Positions 9,845-17,341 of a stretch of DNA of 64,000 nt are shown here, piece after piece. Location: positions 186,001-250,000 of the forward strand of contig NZ_BMSX01000011.1 in the NCBI RefSeq assembly GCF_014649375.1. The letters are read 5' to 3'. How positions within the stretch are numbered: position 1 is the first letter of the stretch; every line of letters begins with the position of its first letter. The translations under genes and the position numbers were made by a program. A model generated the notes under the pieces. That model had not been told where the DNA came from, searched no databases, and worked only from the letters and a program-made list of their open reading frames with translations. This stretch comes from Streptomyces aurantiogriseus. GTDB taxonomy: Bacteria; Actinomycetota; Actinomycetes; Streptomycetales; Streptomycetaceae.

Positions 9845-9899
9845 CACCGGGGCGGCCGGACGGCCCGTCCCGTCAGGCCGGCCGAACCAGCCCGGTGTC
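9843..9899 (+). terminator. Nested inverted repeat after the ABC-2 operon
   Basis: The outer arms GACACCGGG (9843-9851) and CCCGGTGTC (9891-9899) pair perfectly. Inside them CGGCCGG (9853-9859) pairs with CCGGCCG (9878-9884). It begins at the stop codon of the last permease, so it is a likely transcription terminator. Confidence 0.55.
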
Positions 9900-10022
9900 G
9901 GGGGCGACCCCGACGCGCGCGGCGGACGCGGGAGGGCGGACGCGGTCCTGCGCGCCGTGAACGCCCGGGGGTGAGCGCCCGGCGTCCCGCCTGACGCCCG
10001 AGGCCGTGGGGGGCCGCCGAGG
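9900..10022. other. Non-coding stretch before the tetR remnant
   Basis: GC-rich sequence with no credible gene on either strand. It contains the 3' flank of the degraded tetR copy and nothing else I can name. Confidence 0.4.
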
Positions 10023-10190
10023 TCATGCCGGCGTCGGGGAGTGCCCGTCGGTCGTGAAGATCCGGTCCAGGTGGTGGCGCAGTACCGCGAGGGCCGACTC
10101 CGGTCCCCGCTGGCCCACGAGGACGCTGGTGCCCATGGCCGCGGTCATGGCGAGGAGGCTGATCGCCTCCGTGCGCGCGTCGATGTGGCA
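10023..10190 (-). pseudogene. TetR-family regulator remnant, C-terminal end only
   Basis: Read on the minus strand, about 55 codons ending at TGA (complement of 10023-10025) give a typical TetR C-terminal helix pair: RTEAISLLAMTAAMGTSV, then SALAVLRHHLDRIF, then a polar tail. There is no helix-turn-helix and no start. The similarity stops at about 10190, exactly where the plus-strand hydrolase sequence begins. The 5' half of the gene is missing, so it should not be functional. Confidence 0.6.
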
Positions 10191-10782
10191 GCCCGAACGC
10201 GCGGCCCAGTGGCTCGACGAGGCACTCGACGCGCTCGGCCTCGACCGGGTCCACCTCGTCGGTTCCTCCTACGGCGGCTGGCTGGCGCTCAACCAGGCAC
10301 ACCGCAGGCCGGGCAGGCTCGCCTCGGTCACCCTGCTCGACCCCGGCGGCCTGGAGAAGGTGGGCCCGCGCTTCTTCTTCTGGATCTTCGTCAGCCTCTT
10401 CGCGACCTTCGCCCCCGAGGCGCTGCGCCCGCGTCTCGCCGCCTGGCTGGAACAGCCGGTACTCGTCGTTCCCGAGCTGCGCACGTGGGTCCGGGCGGGC
10501 GTCCGTGCCTTCCGGATACGCCGCCCCGCGCCGCTGCCGCTGACCGAGGACGAACTGCGCACCGTCCGCACCCCGCTCTACCTCGTCCTCGGCAGGCGCA
10601 GCCTGCTCGTACACCCCAGGCGCCAACTGGAGCGTGCGCCGCGCCTGATCCCCGGGGCCCGCGCCGAGATCGTCACCGACACCGGCCACGGCCCCGCGAT
10701 CGACCACCCCGACCTGCTGAACGCCAAGATGCTGGGCTTCATGGACGAGGTCGACTCCCTCGACCCGGCCCCGGGCGCCTGA
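10191..10782 (+). pseudogene. Alpha/beta-hydrolase remnant lacking its N-terminus
   Basis: From about 10191 the plus strand encodes the C-terminal two thirds of an alpha/beta hydrolase: WLDEALDALGLDRVHLVG, the nucleophile elbow GSSYGG, and a late catalytic-histidine region (DTGHGPAIDHPD). The oxyanion-loop HG motif and the first strands are absent. The frame is open back to an ATG at 10006, but those codons run antisense through the tetR remnant and look like nothing in the family. A truncated gene is the best reading. A translated, fused product cannot be excluded without expression data. Confidence 0.6.
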
Positions 10783-10832
10783 TCGTCGATCCCCGCCAGG
10801 GGGATCCGCCATGTCGGTGACGTCACGGGCCG

Positions 10833-10852
10833 GGCGCCCCCGGCCGGGCGCC
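10833..10852. terminator. Small hairpin between convergent genes
   Basis: GGCGCCC (10833-10839) pairs with GGGCGCC (10846-10852) across a 6-base loop, between the hydrolase remnant and the 3' end of the marR gene. Confidence 0.35.
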
Positions 10853-10925
10853 GGCGGACGACCGGTCATGGTTGTCCGGCGGTGGTGGGCCCTCGCGTCC
10901 GGCGGTAGCGCTGCCGGCCGTGGCG

Positions 10926-11411
10926 CTAGTTCACGTCGACGTCGTCGAAGAGCGCGAGCATTCGGGCCAGCACCTTCGTGCAGGCATCGACATCGGCCCT
11001 GCTCAGGTCGCCTCCGACCTGCCTCAGCAGGGCGCGTTCGCGGGCGAGCACCGCAGTGATGGCCGCGCCGCCCGCATCCGTCAGCCGGATCAGTGAGGAC
11101 CGCTGGTGGGCGGGGTTGGGGATGGCTTCGACCAGGCCCTGCGCCGCCGCCTCGTTGACCATGCGCTGCACGAACTGCCGGCTCAGGGCCTGGGCGCGAC
11201 CCATCTGAGGGACGGTCATCGGCCCGTGCTCGCGCAGCAGATCCAGGACGGCGCGCACGCCGGCGGAAAGCCCTTCGAGGGGCGCGGCCTGTTCCACCTT
11301 GCGATGCACCCGCCGGTAGAGCGGGCCGACCAGAGCGAAGACCTGTGTGAGCCGGTCGGCGAGTTCATCGGGCGCCAAGGGGGCGTCGTGGGGCGTGCGG
11401 GCGTCAGTCAC
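10926..11411 (-). CDS. MarR-family transcriptional regulator
   Basis: A 161-residue winged-helix protein. The DNA-binding helices fall in GPMTVPQMGRAQALSRQFVQ, with the wing at PNPAHQRSSLIRLTDAG. GTG 11411 was chosen; an in-frame upstream start at 11489 would run the protein through the operator and the divergent gene. MarR proteins bind short palindromes and release on binding small aromatic or oxidising ligands. It is divergent from an alpha/beta hydrolase, and a perfect palindrome lies in the 57-base gap, so it probably represses the hydrolase and perhaps itself. Confidence 0.88.
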   Translation of the reverse strand: MTDARTPHDAPLAPDELADRLTQVFALVGPLYRRVHRKVEQAAPLEGLSAGVRAVLDLLREHGPMTVPQMGRAQALSRQFVQRMVNEAAAQGLVEAIPNPAHQRSSLIRLTDAGGAAITAVLARERALLRQVGGDLSRADVDACTKVLARMLALFDDVDVN

Positions 11412-11451
11412 ACCGCCAGAATGACACCTCCGTTGCCAACTTCGCGGAAAA

Positions 11452-11470
11452 ATGACAACTTGGTTGTCAT
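11452..11470. promoter_or_regulatory. MarR operator, perfect 8-3-8 palindrome
   Basis: ATGACAAC (11452-11459), spacer TTG, GTTGTCAT (11463-11470). The right arm runs into the ATG of the divergent hydrolase at 11469, so a bound repressor would cover the translation and probable transcription start. Confidence 0.75.
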
Positions 11471-12335
11471 GAATGGACCTGGTGAACACGCACAGACGCT
11501 GTCGTCACCGACCTCCGACGGCTCCCTCGCCTACCGAGAGCACGGCGCGGGACCGGCCCTCGTGCTGCTCCACGGGGGCTTCCTCGACCACCGCATGTGG
11601 GACGACCAGATACAGGCCTTCGCATCGCACCACCGGGTCATCGCCCCGGACGCCCGCGGCCACGGCGCCTCCTCGAACGCGTCCCGGCCCTTCCGTCCGG
11701 CCGACGATGTCGCGGCACTGCTCCACCACCTCGACGCCGCGCCCGCGGTCCTCGTCGGGGTGTCGATGGGCGGGGGCACAGCGATCGACACCGCGCTGGA
11801 ACACCCCGAACTCGTCCGCGCGGTGGTCGTCACCGGCGTCGGGACCAGCGAGCCCTCCTGGGAGGATCCCTGGGTGCTGGACGTCCTGGCCGAAGAGCAA
11901 CGCACGCTGGCCACCGGTGACATCGAGGCCTGGCTGAACGCCTTCCTGCGCTACGCGGCAGGCCCGCACCGCCCGCTCGACGACGTCGATCAGAACGTGG
12001 TGCGGCGGCTGCGCGCCATGGCGCTGCGCACGATCTCCAAGCACACCGCGGGCGAACCCGACCATCTCGTCCCGGTGAAGGACACCTGGAAGCGAGCGGC
12101 GCACATCGACGTCCCCGTTCTCGCGATCAACGGCGGCATCGACTCGGCAGACCACATCGGCATGGCCGAACGCCTCGTCCGCACCGTCCCCGACGGCCGC
12201 GCCACCACCGTCGAGAACACGGCCCACTACCCCAACATGGAAGACCCAGCCGGCTACAACACCCTCCTCGCCAGGTTCCTGCAGACCCTCCCGGGCCGAG
12301 AAGCCTCTCCGCATCGGGCGGCCCGGCAGAGTTGA
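11469..12335 (+). CDS. Alpha/beta hydrolase
   Basis: A 288-residue alpha/beta-hydrolase fold protein. It has the oxyanion motif HGGF, nucleophile S99 in GVSMGG, and catalytic H253 in ENTAHYPN. No signal peptide, so cytoplasmic. Substrate not predictable; esterases, lactonases and C-C hydrolases share this fold. ATG 11469 has no ribosome site and overlaps the palindromic operator, so the mRNA may be leaderless. The divergent marR gene is the likely regulator. A hairpin separates its 3' end from the convergent SnoaL-like gene. Confidence 0.88.
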   Translation: MNGPGEHAQTLSSPTSDGSLAYREHGAGPALVLLHGGFLDHRMWDDQIQAFASHHRVIAPDARGHGASSNASRPFRPADDVAALLHHLDAAPAVLVGVSMGGGTAIDTALEHPELVRAVVVTGVGTSEPSWEDPWVLDVLAEEQRTLATGDIEAWLNAFLRYAAGPHRPLDDVDQNVVRRLRAMALRTISKHTAGEPDHLVPVKDTWKRAAHIDVPVLAINGGIDSADHIGMAERLVRTVPDGRATTVENTAHYPNMEDPAGYNTLLARFLQTLPGREASPHRAARQS

Positions 12336-12374
12336 GCGGCCCCGGCAGCTGCCTCACACCGCCATCCGCGGGAG

Positions 12375-12403
12375 GCCGCGCCACCCGTCACGGGCGGCGC
12401 GGC
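12375..12403. terminator. Hairpin between convergent hydrolase and SnoaL-like genes
   Basis: GCCGCGCC-A-CCCGT (12375-12388) pairs with ACGGG-C-GGCGCGGC (12390-12403) with one internal mismatch. The position between two convergent 3' ends suits a bidirectional terminator. Confidence 0.55.
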
Positions 12404-12436
12404 GTGCCCGGCGTGCGGAGTCCGGCCGAGCCGGTT

Positions 12437-12895
12437 TCACGGGGTGCAGGCCTCGGCGATCGACAGGCTGTTCTCGTAGAGGTGGTGCCGGGTGATCCGG
12501 CCGTCCTCGACGGTGAGGCGCAGCGCGAACGGGCCCTCGAAGGACTTCCCCGTCGCCCGTACGGTCCCCGACACGTGCCCCATCAGGACGGCGTCGGTGC
12601 CGTCGACGAGGAAGGTGTCGACGGAGGCACGCGCGTCCTCGGGCACGGTGTGCTCCATCAACTCCGTGGCCTGGGCGGCGCATTCGGCGGCGGTGGACCG
12701 CGGGCGGATCCACGGGGCGGCGGGGTTCTCGGCGAGCAGCCAGTCGACCTCGTCGGCGAAGAGCTCGACGAGCCGCCCGACGTCCCCCGCCAGCCGGGCG
12801 GCAAGGAACTCCTGCACGACGGCCCGGGTGGCCTCGGCGACGGAACTCACGGTGGTGCCTGCACTCGCCGTGGCGGCGGTGGACGTGGCGGACAT
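12437..12895 (-). CDS. SnoaL/NTF2-like protein
   Basis: A 152-residue cone-fold protein of the NTF2/SnoaL-like class, with the typical order of an N-terminal helix (VVQEFLAARLAGDVGRLVEL), DEVDW, and a final strand EDGRITRHHLYEN. Members are small ketosteroid-isomerase-like enzymes or ligand-binding proteins. ATG 12895 follows a GAGGAG ribosome site; the longer open frame upstream has no coding character. The function is not assignable from sequence. Confidence 0.8.
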   Translation of the reverse strand: MSATSTAATASAGTTVSSVAEATRAVVQEFLAARLAGDVGRLVELFADEVDWLLAENPAAPWIRPRSTAAECAAQATELMEHTVPEDARASVDTFLVDGTDAVLMGHVSGTVRATGKSFEGPFALRLTVEDGRITRHHLYENSLSIAEACTP

Positions 12896-13238
12896 GGCGC
12901 TCTCCTCGCAGCTGGGGCCGGATCCCGACGGGGGTTCCCGTCGATGTGCTTGATCCTGCCGGGGGAAGGGGGAGCGGTCGATTACCCCGGGGGTAATGCG
13001 GGGGTCGACAGCCGGGACGCGTACGCATTGCGCCGGGGGTGACGCGGGTGTCGACGGCCGGGGCGCGTACGGCCGCACGACGGCCCCGGTACAGACGGCC
13101 CGGACGATGATCGAGCGCGCCGACCACGTCGAGCACGCCGACACCGGCGTCCACAACCGCTCTCTCCCGCCCGGCCACCCGGCGCCACGCCCCGTCGCCT
13201 TCCCGCCCGACACGCTCCTGGACCATTAGCGTGCACTC
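12896..13238. promoter_or_regulatory. Divergent intergenic region with a palindrome and a 28-bp direct repeat
   Basis: 343 bases without a credible gene, between the SnoaL-like and DMT-like genes. It holds the perfect palindrome ATTACCCCGGGGGTAAT (12981-12997) and a direct repeat of 28 bp at 12998-13025 and 13044-13071 (25 of 28 identical, 46 bases apart). It ends in a leaderless -10 box. These look like binding sites for an unidentified regulator. Confidence 0.5.
13227..13232 (+). promoter_or_regulatory. Leaderless -10 box TAGCGT
   Basis: TAGCGT followed by six bases and then the ATG at 13239. This places the transcription start at or beside the start codon, and no ribosome site is present. 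The same TAGCGT-N6-ATG arrangement occurs before the gene at 39637. No convincing -35 was found. Confidence 0.5.
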
Positions 13239-14069
13239 ATGGCACTCGGCCTGCTCCTCGCACTCTGCGCCTCCGTCCTGATGGGTACGGCGACCGTCTT
13301 CCAGGCGCTCGGCGCCCGAGCGGTGGCCGGCGGAGGGCCGGGAGCGGCGGTGCGGGCCACATGGCAGTGGCCGTTCCTCGTCGGGATCGTTCTCGACACG
13401 CTGGGCTTCGTGTCGGAACTGCTCGCTCTGCGCTCGGTACCGCTCTTCCTGGTGGAAGCGGCGGTCGCCGGATCCCTGGCAGTGACCGCGGTCGTCGCGG
13501 CGGGCATGCTGCGCGTCCGGCTTCGGCGAGTGGAGTGGGCGGCGGTGGGCGCGGTGTGCTGCGGGCTCGCGCTGATGGCGATCGCTGCGGGCCGCGAGAC
13601 GGGCGGGGACGGCGACGACACGATGCGGCGCGCGGTGCTGGCGGCCTCGGTCGGGCTCGCGGTGCTGGGCTGGGGGGTGAGCACCCGCTTCGGCGGCGTG
13701 CGCCATCGCGCCGCCGTGCTGGGCGTCATGGCGGGGGTCAGTTTCGGTGTGGTGGCCGTCGCCGCCCGGTTGCTGCCGGGCCCGACCGTGCCGGGCGTCC
13801 TCGCCGAGCCGGCGGCGTACGCCGTGGTCGTCTCCGGGATCTCCGGCTATCTGCTGCTGATCGGGGCCCTCCAGGCGGGTGCGGTCACCGCCGCCACCGC
13901 GGCCATGGTCATCGGCGAGACCATCGGGCCCGCGGTCTTCGGCGTCGTCTGGCTGGGCGACACCACCCGCCACGGACTCGCGCCCCTCGCGGCGGCCGGG
14001 TTCGCGCTCTCCCTCGCGGGCGCACTCGCGCTGGCCCGCTTCGGCGAGGCGGAGCAGCACACCGCGTAG
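13239..14069 (+). CDS. DMT-superfamily-like integral membrane protein
   Basis: A 276-residue protein with about nine or ten hydrophobic helices and glycine/alanine-rich membrane segments, in a pattern close to the drug/metabolite transporter (EamA-like) family: helix pairs, SVPLFLVEAAVAGSLAVTA near the middle, and GETIGPAVFGVVWLGD near the end. It lacks large soluble domains. It was probably annotated as a hypothetical membrane protein in relatives. The direction and substrate of transport are unknown. Confidence 0.75.
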   Translation: MALGLLLALCASVLMGTATVFQALGARAVAGGGPGAAVRATWQWPFLVGIVLDTLGFVSELLALRSVPLFLVEAAVAGSLAVTAVVAAGMLRVRLRRVEWAAVGAVCCGLALMAIAAGRETGGDGDDTMRRAVLAASVGLAVLGWGVSTRFGGVRHRAAVLGVMAGVSFGVVAVAARLLPGPTVPGVLAEPAAYAVVVSGISGYLLLIGALQAGAVTAATAAMVIGETIGPAVFGVVWLGDTTRHGLAPLAAAGFALSLAGALALARFGEAEQHTA

Positions 14070-14224
14070 GCAGTGCAGACGCGACGGGCCTCCGCTCCGC
14101 GTCCGTGACCTTCCAGCAGCCCACCGGGAGTCACCTGACATGCCAGGCGTCCGCCCGCGGCCGTCATGAGAGACATCGCTCGGACCTCCACCCCCTGGGT
14201 GAGGACGCCGGTCGGCAGCGGAGG
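14070..14224. other. Convergent gap, nothing recognised
   Basis: 155 bases between the DMT-like gene and the 3' end of the tetR gene. No gene or convincing terminator stem was seen. Confidence 0.4.
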
Positions 14225-14911
14225 TCACGCCGCCCGGTACGCCCGCAGGAAGGCCGCGACGCCCCCGGTGATCAGCCGCTCGGTCTCCTCCTTCGGCAGG
14301 GGCAGCACCCCGTAGTGGGACTGCTGGATGATCGCGTGGGAGATCAGGGCCATGAGGTGCGCGCCCGCGAGGGCCGCGTCGCCGTGCAGGTCGAGGAGGC
14401 CGACGGCGGCGAGGCCGTCCAGGGCCTCGGCGAGGGCGTGGCCGGCCGGGCCCGGGCCTGCCTCGCGCCATGCCTGGAGCACCTCCGGCGGGACGTGGTC
14501 GGCCTCGGCGTGGATGTGACGGACCAGCGCGAAGTGGTTCGGGTAGTCCGCCATGAGGCCGACGAAGCCGCGGGCGAGGGCGACGAGGTCGCGCTCCAGG
14601 TCCTCCGGGCGGGGCGGGCGCTCGGGGTCCAGCACGGAGTGCAACAGGGCGACCTGGGCGTCCTTCACCTCGGAGGACGTCCAGGTCACGACAGTGCTGA
14701 AGAGCTGGGCCTTGCCGCCGGGGAAGTGGTTGTAGAGCGTGCGGGTGGACACGCCGGCCTCGGCGGCGAGGGCGTCGACCGAGGCGCGCGCGTAGCCCTC
14801 GCGGCCGAAGACGATGCAGGCCGCGCCCGCCATCGCGACCCACTTCTCCACCTTGCGGGGCGGGAACTCGCGTCGCGCCTTCTCCAGCCACGCCTCGTTG
14901 CTGCCGCCCAC
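14225..14911 (-). CDS. TetR-family repressor of the divergent reductase/efflux operon
   Basis: A 228-residue TetR protein. The helix-turn-helix is near residues 40-65 (VDALAAEAGVSTRTLYNHF), and the C-terminal ligand domain resembles those of multidrug-efflux repressors. GTG 14911 has GAGGAGG just upstream. It faces an FMN reductase and a DHA2 efflux pump across a 37-bp palindrome that covers both promoters, so it most likely represses them and itself until a toxic ligand binds. Confidence 0.88.
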   Translation of the reverse strand: MGGSNEAWLEKARREFPPRKVEKWVAMAGAACIVFGREGYARASVDALAAEAGVSTRTLYNHFPGGKAQLFSTVVTWTSSEVKDAQVALLHSVLDPERPPRPEDLERDLVALARGFVGLMADYPNHFALVRHIHAEADHVPPEVLQAWREAGPGPAGHALAEALDGLAAVGLLDLHGDAALAGAHLMALISHAIIQQSHYGVLPLPKEETERLITGGVAAFLRAYRAA

Positions 14912-14928
14912 GCCGCCTCCTCATGAGT

Positions 14929-14965
14929 TACAACGAGCGTTGTACTTTTTACAACGCTCGTTGTA
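14929..14965. promoter_or_regulatory. Double TetR operator forming one 37-bp palindrome
   Basis: Two 16-bp boxes, TACAACGAGCGTTGTA (14929-14944) and TACAACGCTCGTTGTA (14950-14965), are each near-palindromic (TACAAC...GTTGTA) and are reverse complements of one another around CTTTT. Probable promoters lie inside: TTGTAC (14940-14945) - 18 - TAGCTT (14964-14969) rightward, and the mirror TTGTAA - 18 - TAACTC leftward. Confidence 0.78.
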
Positions 14966-15041
14966 GCTTACCGAACGTGAGGCCGCGCCGCGCGGCCGTC
15001 CCGCCCCGTCCAGGGGCCCAGGGAGAACAAGGGGGACACCC

Positions 15042-15653
15042 ATGTCCACAACCGTCATCGATCATGAGACTCCGCTCCGCGTCACCGTCATCGTCGGCAG
15101 CGTCCGCGAGGGCCGTCAGGGCCGTGCCGTCACCGACTGGTTCCTCGGCACCGCCGCCGGCCATGACGGCCTCGACCTGGACGTCGTCGACCTCGCGGAC
15201 CTCGACCTGCCGCTGGTCATGCCCGGCTGGGGCGGCACACCCAGCCCCGAGGCCGTGTCCGCGCTCGCCGAGGTCACCCCGCGCCTGGCCGCCGCCGACG
15301 CGTTCGTCGTCGTCACGCCCGAGTACAACCACAGCTTCCCCGCCGCCCTGAAGAACGTCATCGACTGGCACCACGGGGAGTGGCAGGCCAAGCCGGTCGG
15401 CTTCGTCTCCTACGGCGGGCTCGCGGGCGGCGTCCGCGCGGTGGAGCAACTCCGGCTGGTCTTCGCCGAGTTGCACGCCACGACCGTACGGGACTCGGTC
15501 AGCCTGCACGGCCCGTGGTCCGGGCTCGGGGAGGACGGCGCGCCCCGGGACGCCGGCGTCTGCGAGGGTGCCGCCAAGGGCATGCTCGGTCAACTCGCCT
15601 GGTGGGGAAGGGCGTTGCGGACGGCCCGGGCTGCCCGCCCCTACCAGGGCTGA
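15042..15653 (+). CDS. NADPH-dependent FMN reductase-like flavoprotein
   Basis: A 203-residue flavodoxin-fold protein of the NADPH-dependent FMN reductase (azoreductase/quinone reductase) family. It shows the N-terminal phosphate-binding loop VGSVREGRQGRAV and the flavin motif TPEYNHSFPAALKN-ID. It would reduce flavin, quinones or azo compounds in the cytoplasm. GGGGGAC-type sequence precedes ATG 15042. It is 14 bases from the efflux pump gene and shares the TetR-controlled promoter, which suggests a detoxification unit of reduction plus export. Confidence 0.85.
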   Translation: MSTTVIDHETPLRVTVIVGSVREGRQGRAVTDWFLGTAAGHDGLDLDVVDLADLDLPLVMPGWGGTPSPEAVSALAEVTPRLAAADAFVVVTPEYNHSFPAALKNVIDWHHGEWQAKPVGFVSYGGLAGGVRAVEQLRLVFAELHATTVRDSVSLHGPWSGLGEDGAPRDAGVCEGAAKGMLGQLAWWGRALRTARAARPYQG

Positions 15654-15667
15654 GGGGACGGGGGGAC

Positions 15668-17089
15668 ATGATCTCGACAGAAGCCGCCGGAGGGGACGTT
15701 CAGGAGGCGTCCGACGCGCCTCGCATCCCCTCGTCGGCGCTGAACCGCACGATCCTCGTCGTGATCATCGGCACGGTGATGTCGGTGCTCGACATGACGA
15801 TCGTCAACATCGCGATGCGCAGGCTCTCCGAGGCGTTCGGCGCCCCGCTGGAGACGATCCAGTGGACCGCCACCGCGTACACGCTGGCCCTCGCCGCCGT
15901 CATCCCGACGACCGCGTGGGTGATGGCCCGTATCGGCGCCAAGCGCGCCTATCTCACCGCGCTCATCCTGTTCACACTCGGATCGCTGCTCGCGGCGTGC
16001 GCGTGGGACGCGCCCAGCCTCATCGCGTTCCGCGTGGTGCAGGGGCTCGGCGGCGGACTGCTCGTGCCCGTGGGGATGGGCATGGCGATGGCCGCCGCCG
16101 ACCGGGAACGCTTCGGCCGCACGATGGCACTGCTCGGACTGCCGATCCTGGTCGGACCGGTGGCCGGCCCGGTCCTCGGCGGCTGGCTGCTCGACGCCGC
16201 GTCCTGGCAGTGGATCTTCCTCGTCAACCTCCCCGTGGGCGCGGTGGCGCTGGCACTCGCCGCGAAGCTGCTGCGCCCCGACGCACCCCGGGGCACGGTG
16301 CCGGCGCCGCAACTGGACGTCCCCGGCCTGCTGATGCTCTCCCCCGGTCTCGCGCTGCTGCTGTACGGGCTGGCCCGGGGCGGCGAGCGGGGCGACTTCT
16401 CGACGCCCGGCGCGCTGCTGCCGGCGCTCGCCGGAGCCACGCTGGTGGCGGGATTCCTGCGGCGCGCACTGACGACCCGTCACCCCTTGCTGGACCTACG
16501 CCTGTTGAACGACCGGACGTTCGCCTTCGGCATCGGCACGCTCGCGCTGTTCACCTGCGGCTACTTCGGCTCGATGTTGCTGGGCCCCGTGTACTGGCAG
16601 CAGGCGCGCGGCTGGAGCGCCACGTCGACCGGGCTGCTCGGGGTGCCCGTCGGGCTCGCCGTCGGTACGACGATGCAGATCGCCGCGCGCAGGGTGGACA
16701 AGGTGTCCCCGCGGCGCCTGATCCGGGCCGGGATCGCGGTGGGGGCGCTCGGCATGGCCCTGACGGGGCTGCTGGTCGGGGTGGAGAACGTGCCGGCCTG
16801 GCAGGTGGTCTGCGCGACGGTGGTGATGGGCGTCGGCTCCGGGATGGTGCTGTTGCCGACGACCACGACCGCGAGCCGCGACCTGCCGAAGGACCGCATG
16901 CCCGCCGCGAGCACCGCGGTGAACATCAACTCCCAGGTGTGCGCGTCGGTCGGCACCGCGCTCATCTCCGTGGTCCTGGGCTCCGCCGGGGCGGACCCGT
17001 CCGGCTTCCGTACGGCGTACCTGGTCGCGGCGGGACTGCTGGCGCTGGCGCTGGTTCCGGCGATGCGGTTGCCAGGGCGGCGGGACTGA
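15668..17089 (+). CDS. MFS efflux transporter, DHA2 (EmrB/QacA-like) family
   Basis: A 473-residue pump. It has the early membrane motif D1 (SVLDMTIVNIAM), motif A-like loop GAKRAYL, and motif C (GPVAGPVLGGWLLD), with about 14 predicted helices. ATG 15668 follows GGGGGAC; the frame is open further upstream inside the reductase gene but has no family similarity there. It is probably an exporter of a cationic or aromatic toxic compound, controlled by the TetR at 14225-14911. Confidence 0.88.
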   Translation: MISTEAAGGDVQEASDAPRIPSSALNRTILVVIIGTVMSVLDMTIVNIAMRRLSEAFGAPLETIQWTATAYTLALAAVIPTTAWVMARIGAKRAYLTALILFTLGSLLAACAWDAPSLIAFRVVQGLGGGLLVPVGMGMAMAAADRERFGRTMALLGLPILVGPVAGPVLGGWLLDAASWQWIFLVNLPVGAVALALAAKLLRPDAPRGTVPAPQLDVPGLLMLSPGLALLLYGLARGGERGDFSTPGALLPALAGATLVAGFLRRALTTRHPLLDLRLLNDRTFAFGIGTLALFTCGYFGSMLLGPVYWQQARGWSATSTGLLGVPVGLAVGTTMQIAARRVDKVSPRRLIRAGIAVGALGMALTGLLVGVENVPAWQVVCATVVMGVGSGMVLLPTTTTASRDLPKDRMPAASTAVNINSQVCASVGTALISVVLGSAGADPSGFRTAYLVAAGLLALALVPAMRLPGRRD

Positions 17090-17104
17090 GAGGTCGGTCG
17101 CGGG

Positions 17105-17140
17105 GCCGGCCACCGGCGGCGCCGGCCACCGGCGGCGCCG
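17105..17140. repeat. Short GC-rich tandem repeat
   Basis: The 17-bp unit around CCGGCCACCGGCGGCG is present twice just after the DHA2 stop codon. It can also fold as a GC hairpin and may help termination. Confidence 0.5.
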
Positions 17141-17157
17141 GAGGCCTGGGGGCCGGA

Positions 17158-17330
17158 GACAGGCGGGCTGTAGACAGGCTGCTGTACACAGGCGGCCGTA
17201 GACAGGCGGGCTGTAGACAGGCGGGCTGTAGACAGGCTGCTGTACACAGGCGGCCGTAGACAGGCGGGCTGTAGACAGGCGGGCTGTAGACAGGCTGCTG
17301 TACACAGGCGGCCGTAGACAGGTGGCTGTA
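17158..17330. repeat. 58-bp higher-order tandem repeat between convergent pump genes
   Basis: Three near-perfect 58-bp copies. Each is built from related sub-units: A = GACAGGCGGGCTGTA, B = GACAGGCTGCTGTAC and C = ACAGGCGGCCGTA, in the order A B C A, A B C A, A B C A'. The B sub-units start at 17173, 17231 and 17289. The last A is degenerate (GACAGGTGGCTGTA). It is too regular to be coding and has no unique spacers. Confidence 0.9.
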
Positions 17331-17341
17331 GGCGTGTGGCG

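Noticed and set aside
10006..10190. ATG 10006 as a genuine start of the hydrolase
   Set aside because: The first 60 codons are antisense to a TetR C-terminus and have no hydrolase features; the first strands and HG motif are missing.
12354..14924. An 856-codon minus-strand open frame
   Set aside because: Arg/Gly/Pro-rich composition, antisense to the DMT-like gene and out of frame with the tetR and SnoaL-like genes. It is typical of high-GC shadow frames.
17158..17330. Repeat array as a possible CRISPR
   Set aside because: The copies follow each other without unique spacers, no cas gene is near, and the unit is a composite of 13-15-bp sub-repeats.
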